From contig DAOWGM010000002.1 in NCBI GenBank assembly GCA_030637515.1, positions 18,070 to 82,069 on the forward strand: 64,000 bases of DNA, written 5' to 3'. The first letter of the stretch is position 1. Each line of letters starts with the position of its first letter. The DNA comes from Bacteroidales bacterium (GTDB taxonomy: Bacteria; Bacteroidota; Bacteroidia; Bacteroidales; UBA12077). A program made the position numbers and the translations under genes. A model generated the notes under the pieces. The model worked only from the letters and a program-made list of their open reading frames with translations. It made no database searches and was not told where the DNA came from. Positions 59,953 to 64,000 of the stretch are shown here, one piece after another.

Positions 59953-61854
59953 TTATTTTTCAATTAAAATCACTTTTTGTCTATCAGCCTTTCGAATATC
60001 TTTATAAAACTTAATTAATTCAGGATACTTTTCTTTTGGAAATCGTCCTTCATTTCTTTTATTGATTCTAATATATTCCAGTGTATTTTCATTTTGAATC
60101 ACAAAAGACAAATACTCTCCAAAGGGCGAGACAATATGATTAGTATCAGGCAAATATTCAACAGTATATTTTTCCGGTAATTCATATCTGACAGTATCAT
60201 AATCAGAAAAAGCAAAAGTTAGATCTACATCTGATTTTCTGTCTTTTACTTTTTTGGGAATGTAAGATTGTTTGTTTAATAAATTTAAAGGTAAAAAGAT
60301 TCTTTTGCCAGACTTACTCGCATAATTATTTAACTTAAGGTCAAGATATTCATAAGCAGTTGGAATAAAATCTTTTTTCTGAGAATATTTTATATTATTA
60401 ATTTCAAAATTTGACAAATCTAAATCATCTAAAAGATTTTTTCTTTGTTCTTTTTCACCTTCATAAAGTTGATTTTTAATAAAATCGTACTGTAAGCCTG
60501 AGTATGTTGTATTTGACTTTGCATTTAGACTACAGTCTTCATTCAGTATAGCATTTATAGTTCTGAATTGAAAGTTGACATTTTTGTCGTATTTTTTTGT
60601 TCTGGTTAGCTTGCCACCCTCAGGAGTAATAAGTATAGCATATCTATCATCAGTAAAGGATCCAAGATATCCGAATGGATTTTTCTGGCTTGTGCATTCA
60701 AGCCAGATAGTATCACTTTCAAGAGGCACACACACAATTGCATGATTCATTTGATTAATGCTGGCAAAATCTTCAAATAAATCAATATGATCTTTTCCAG
60801 CGCCAATAATTGCATAGTGAGCCGTTATATCAACAATTTTTAACAACGCAACCATATAATTAGAAAGAGCCTTGCAGTCTCCGTATCCGAGCTGATCTAC
60901 TTCCAAAGCCGAGAATGGTTGAAAACCACCAATTCCTAACTGAATACTAATATATCGGGTTTTCGATTGCATATATTCATACAACTTTTTTGTTTTTTCA
61001 AGATCAGAATCATCAACCGAAACTATTTTCATAAGATCGCCAACTGTTTCTGGCGAAATTTGATCTCGGTCAAATAAAAGCTGATAAGCCCACCATCCAA
61101 GTTCATTCCATGTTGATTGATTTCCATCATACCCGTCATAATAAAAATCGTTAGGTGCAAGGTAAACCACTGGAGTAAACTCTGAAAGATATGGGCTGTA
61201 TGGTTCGGGTTTAAATGCTTTTAAACTATCTATTTTCCACTTGTATGATATGTAATTTTCTTTATTAGTAATTTCAGGGCTCTTATCAAAATTTATAGAT
61301 TTATAATGAAAATCTGATCCATCTTTAATAACTAATTTATAACTTGATTTTTCAATTGCAATATTAAATGAGCTTACTGGATTCCATCTAGGTATTGAAA
61401 CAAACCCGTCAAGAATCATTGTGTACTCATAAAAAACTGTATATGGATATTCTGTTTGAGCTGCATCATAAATCTTAATTCTATTATCGTCATAGCTTCC
61501 ACTACTTGAGCTAATGCTTCGATCATAAAAATCCTCATCGCTAAAAGATTCTGTCAATTCTCCATTACTGTCAAAAACGCTCCCATTTATTCTTTTTATA
61601 GTGTGAAATTTGTCGTGAAAAATTGCTAAGTCAGCAAATTTATCTCCTCTTTTATTAATAACTGTAATGGCCTTTTTAACCTTATATTCAGCTTTTGTTA
61701 TTGATTCAATTGTAAATACAGAGTTATCATATCTTATAATGGCATCTGCGTCCTTCTTCAGGTTTTCAGGAATTGAATCATATTTTATATCGTCAGCTTT
61801 TAAAATGTAAAGCTGACAATATAATATTGCAAATAATACAAGAAATCTTTTCAT
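59953..61854 (-). CDS. DUF3857/transglutaminase-like protein, catalytic Cys present
   Basis: 633 aa, signal peptide 1-20. The N-terminal DUF3857 region has a beta-sandwich of about 250 residues (YDAAQTEYPYTVFYEYTMI in part, DGFVSIPRWNPV). The transglutaminase-like core has LGYGDCKALSNYMVALLK near 319-336 with catalytic Cys, NQMNHAIVCVPL near 367-378 with His, and WLECTSQ near 386-392. The C-terminal beta domain follows. The members are secreted or periplasmic and of unknown substrate. It follows a related gene by 1 bp, so both form one operon. Confidence 0.82.
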   Translation of the reverse strand: MKRFLVLFAILYCQLYILKADDIKYDSIPENLKKDADAIIRYDNSVFTIESITKAEYKVKKAITVINKRGDKFADLAIFHDKFHTIKRINGSVFDSNGELTESFSDEDFYDRSISSSSGSYDDNRIKIYDAAQTEYPYTVFYEYTMILDGFVSIPRWNPVSSFNIAIEKSSYKLVIKDGSDFHYKSINFDKSPEITNKENYISYKWKIDSLKAFKPEPYSPYLSEFTPVVYLAPNDFYYDGYDGNQSTWNELGWWAYQLLFDRDQISPETVGDLMKIVSVDDSDLEKTKKLYEYMQSKTRYISIQLGIGGFQPFSALEVDQLGYGDCKALSNYMVALLKIVDITAHYAIIGAGKDHIDLFEDFASINQMNHAIVCVPLESDTIWLECTSQKNPFGYLGSFTDDRYAILITPEGGKLTRTKKYDKNVNFQFRTINAILNEDCSLNAKSNTTYSGLQYDFIKNQLYEGEKEQRKNLLDDLDLSNFEINNIKYSQKKDFIPTAYEYLDLKLNNYASKSGKRIFLPLNLLNKQSYIPKKVKDRKSDVDLTFAFSDYDTVRYELPEKYTVEYLPDTNHIVSPFGEYLSFVIQNENTLEYIRINKRNEGRFPKEKYPELIKFYKDIRKADRQKVILIEK

Positions 61855-61855
61855 A

Positions 61856-63943
61856 TTATATTTTTCTTTTTAATACGATTTGTTCTGATTGTTTTGAAAT
61901 CATCTGATTAAAAAGATCTCTTAATTGCAAATATTCATTTGTATTATATATAGTTCTTGCTATTTTTTTTGATAATGTGACTTTTATCGAATTTTCATCT
62001 TGAACTATTTTATATGAAAAGCTTGCTGATTTATCGTCTAATTCAAATTTTAAATTCTTTGGTATTTCGCTAATCTCATATCCATCCGGTATTGTATAAT
62101 TCATTTCATATGTTTCCAAAGATGGGTAATTAAAGTTCACAGGATACACTCTTTCTTCAGATTTAAATGGATTATCTTCTCTCGTATAAACATTGAGAGG
62201 GTTAAAATAGATTAAATCACTGGCTTGATTAGTAGCATCCAAAATTTCTACATCTAATACCATTTCAAGAGGCGAAACAAGACTATCTATTCCTTTAAAT
62301 GTATAGTCATCCACTTCTATATTGTGGTTTCTATTACCATATTCATCCATATATTCTTCAAGATCCTCATACTCATCAATAGCTTTCCTAGTTGAGTATG
62401 CAAAGTAATTATTTCTTGTTGTTGCAAGTTTACCTTCAAGTGAACCATCTTCCGTTATCGTAAAATCTCCAACAATTTGCTTTCTGGATATTTCATTTGC
62501 TTTTATATCAATCCAATCGGTAAATTTTTCGCCACATATTCTGGCATTTCCATTTAAACAACGCACTGGCGGCATGTTTGGAGTGCAAAATTTATCTGTT
62601 GCATCAAATAAATATGTATCAGTTCCATCTAAAATATAGGCAATTACATAATTGAAAGCATTTTCTCCCGGATAAGCTGGAACGATCATTCCATTACTTC
62701 TTGTGCTTAGTAAAACGGGATATGCATTTAAACCTGCCTCTCCAAACAGAGCTACTAATAAAAGATTTAGATCGCCCGAAGAACCACTCTTTTCTTCAAT
62801 AACCTCGCTTATTTTTTCGGAGGTAGCATAATATTTGTTGTTGCCATTCCATTTATAAGTGTTCTGTACATATTTATAAATTTTATTCATTTTGGTGTTT
62901 TTGTCGTCTGTTTCATTAATAATTTCTGACAAAAGCTTTTTTATAGCTTTATTTGATGTTAAAAGCTTTCCTACTTTATCATCATCCATAATTTCCTCAT
63001 TAACAGACTCCCAAGTTTGAGCATAGCTTCGTATAGAACTTCTTGGCATTTTTACGGTCGACAACTCAAATAACAATTTGAATAAATAATTTTCTTTTGA
63101 AGGCATAAAAGACTCATTTCTGAAAGCAGGTATATTTGCAGCAGCGAAATGATATCTTTTACTTTCTGAATCCAAATTCCATGTTATTCTTTTTGTTGTT
63201 TTTTCAAAACTTGCTCCTGTGTTTAAGTTTGCTGAAGCGTTACGTCCAACAGTATTACTGTTATCTTCATAAAGAATTTGAAATTTTTCACTTTTAATAG
63301 ATTTATAATCGTTAATTGTAAGTTTATTATATCCTTTAAAATAATGCTTGTATTTATAAAATTCAGGAATAATGGCGTTAAATTCGGTCCATACAGTTGG
63401 AATTGTATATTGGAATTGCCATTCCCTTAAATAGTATAAATAATCAGATGTAATTGTATACTCAAGTTCAATTACAGTACCTTCTTTAACATTTGGTAAT
63501 ACGCATTTGGCAATATCTCTATTTTTATCAAACTCTTCGATTAATAGTCCTTTTTTCCCTAATTTATCTTTTGTGATTTTTCCGTTTTCTATATTGTAGG
63601 AATAGGCCTTGAATTCAGTAAGTTTTTCTCCTCTGGATCCCGAATGATATAAATAGATATCATGATTTCCATAATTTAAAGCATCCTTATTGAATATTTT
63701 TATTCTAAGATGACGTTTAAATATAAATTCAAATCTTTTCGGACTTTCATAATTATTATAAGTAAATCTTAAGTTTCCTGAATCGTAAAGAATAACTGCA
63801 TCTGCCGCAGTATCTCTTTCGTATTCTTTCATCAGAAGTTCTTCCTGACTTACTTTCCCAAATTTAATTTTAGGGGCTTGTGCATGTGAAATTAGGCCTG
63901 ATAGTAAAATGCTGATTGTTAATAAAAGTACTTTTATTAACAA
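61856..63943 (-). CDS. DUF3857/transglutaminase-like protein, catalytic residues replaced; 5' end unreliable
   Basis: About 695 aa, related to the next gene. The signal peptide (VLLLTISILLSGLISHAQ) precedes a DUF3857 domain and a transglutaminase-like core. The active-site segment reads EEKSGSSGDLNLLLVALF near 385-402, where the usual Cys is absent, and FNYVIAYILDG near 427-437 has Tyr in place of the catalytic His. So it is probably a non-enzymatic member. Its start is suspect: the TTG at 63943 and the first codons lie across the centre of a perfect palindrome (63859-64000), so residues before V5 come from mirrored sequence, and the true start codon is not in the window. Confidence 0.72.
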   Translation of the reverse strand: MLIKVLLLTISILLSGLISHAQAPKIKFGKVSQEELLMKEYERDTAADAVILYDSGNLRFTYNNYESPKRFEFIFKRHLRIKIFNKDALNYGNHDIYLYHSGSRGEKLTEFKAYSYNIENGKITKDKLGKKGLLIEEFDKNRDIAKCVLPNVKEGTVIELEYTITSDYLYYLREWQFQYTIPTVWTEFNAIIPEFYKYKHYFKGYNKLTINDYKSIKSEKFQILYEDNSNTVGRNASANLNTGASFEKTTKRITWNLDSESKRYHFAAANIPAFRNESFMPSKENYLFKLLFELSTVKMPRSSIRSYAQTWESVNEEIMDDDKVGKLLTSNKAIKKLLSEIINETDDKNTKMNKIYKYVQNTYKWNGNNKYYATSEKISEVIEEKSGSSGDLNLLLVALFGEAGLNAYPVLLSTRSNGMIVPAYPGENAFNYVIAYILDGTDTYLFDATDKFCTPNMPPVRCLNGNARICGEKFTDWIDIKANEISRKQIVGDFTITEDGSLEGKLATTRNNYFAYSTRKAIDEYEDLEEYMDEYGNRNHNIEVDDYTFKGIDSLVSPLEMVLDVEILDATNQASDLIYFNPLNVYTREDNPFKSEERVYPVNFNYPSLETYEMNYTIPDGYEISEIPKNLKFELDDKSASFSYKIVQDENSIKVTLSKKIARTIYNTNEYLQLRDLFNQMISKQSEQIVLKRKI

Positions 63944-64000
63944 TCAGCATTTTACTATCAGGCCTAATTTCACATGCACAAGCCCCTAAAATTAAATTTG
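63859..64000. repeat. Perfect 142-bp palindrome reaching the window end
   Basis: Every base from 63859 pairs with its mirror up to 64000; the centre lies in AGTACT between 63929 and 63930, with no spacer. The left half is the normal 5' coding part of the DUF3857 gene. The right half is its exact reverse complement. This pattern suggests a fold-back artefact at a contig end, not a natural hairpin. Confidence 0.95.

Noticed and set aside
1..64000. tRNA, rRNA, CRISPR arrays, transposases, integrases, restriction-modification, toxin-antitoxin or prophage genes
   Set aside because: I looked for cloverleaf patterns, regular spaced repeats and signature domains across all gaps and reading frames given and found none that could be supported.

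Overview
The window looks like chromosomal DNA of an AT-rich, Gram-negative member of the Bacteroidota (roughly one-third GC by eye). The evidence is type IX secretion (T9SS) sorting domains on secreted proteins, a porQ gene, a short RpoD-type sigma factor of 286 aa, the parA-parB-DUF5683-lytic transglycosylase cluster, several lipoproteins with signal-peptidase-II boxes, and many upstream regions carrying the Bacteroidota -7 box TAnnTTTG. A marine or anaerobic Bacteroidales/Marinilabiliales-type organism would fit, but I cannot fix the genus. No rRNA, tRNA, CRISPR array, transposase, integrase or prophage was seen. The content is mostly housekeeping and envelope genes.

Layout. 1-7 kb: tail of a T9SS cargo protein, purE, then the plus-strand run hpt-adk-obgE-PAP2-lplA, an M49-like lipoprotein that lacks its zinc histidines, and a secreted hypothetical. 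7-19 kb: a gutted plsC-type acyltransferase, a membrane-anchored MutS-like ATPase, parE-parC, aroK, a TPR/SpoIIE phosphatase, an MsbA-like ABC exporter and an FkbM methyltransferase. 19-25 kb: a surface O-acylation locus (MBOAT acyltransferase plus two SGNH-type proteins), a beta-barrel-like protein, and a decayed partial duplicate of one SGNH gene. 25-31 kb: membrane protein, GH92 mannosidase and a 900-aa T9SS-exported metallophosphoesterase. 31-36 kb (minus strand): mltD-like, DUF5683, parB, parA, rfaE-type kinase, DUF4440 lipoprotein. 36-46 kb: Cache-domain histidine kinase, priA, ispH-cmk, porQ, lipid kinase, YkgJ-type cysteine-cluster protein, EamA transporter. 46-54 kb: M20 amidohydrolase, rpoD, PKD-like lipoprotein, SLC12-like transporter, porin plus FMN-binding protein. 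54-64 kb: TrmH/TrmJ-type methyltransferase, DUF2461, pepT, an XRE regulator with its membrane partner, a class-I amidotransferase-like secreted protein, a GNAT acetyltransferase and two DUF3857/transglutaminase-like proteins.

Functional themes. Nucleotide metabolism (purE, hpt, adk, cmk) and chromosome maintenance (parAB, parCE, priA) sit beside envelope building: T9SS, O-acylation, MsbA-like export, heptose-type kinase and murein turnover. I found no clear undescribed multi-gene system. The items most worth a second look are a perfect zero-spacer 142-bp palindrome running to the last base of the window (probably a fold-back artefact that corrupts the 5' end of the last gene), an M49 pseudo-peptidase, a second protein family with lost catalytic residues (DUF3857), a decayed SGNH duplicate, a hairpin element captured as the C-terminus of an SGNH gene, and two copies of a mobile-looking palindromic intergenic repeat.
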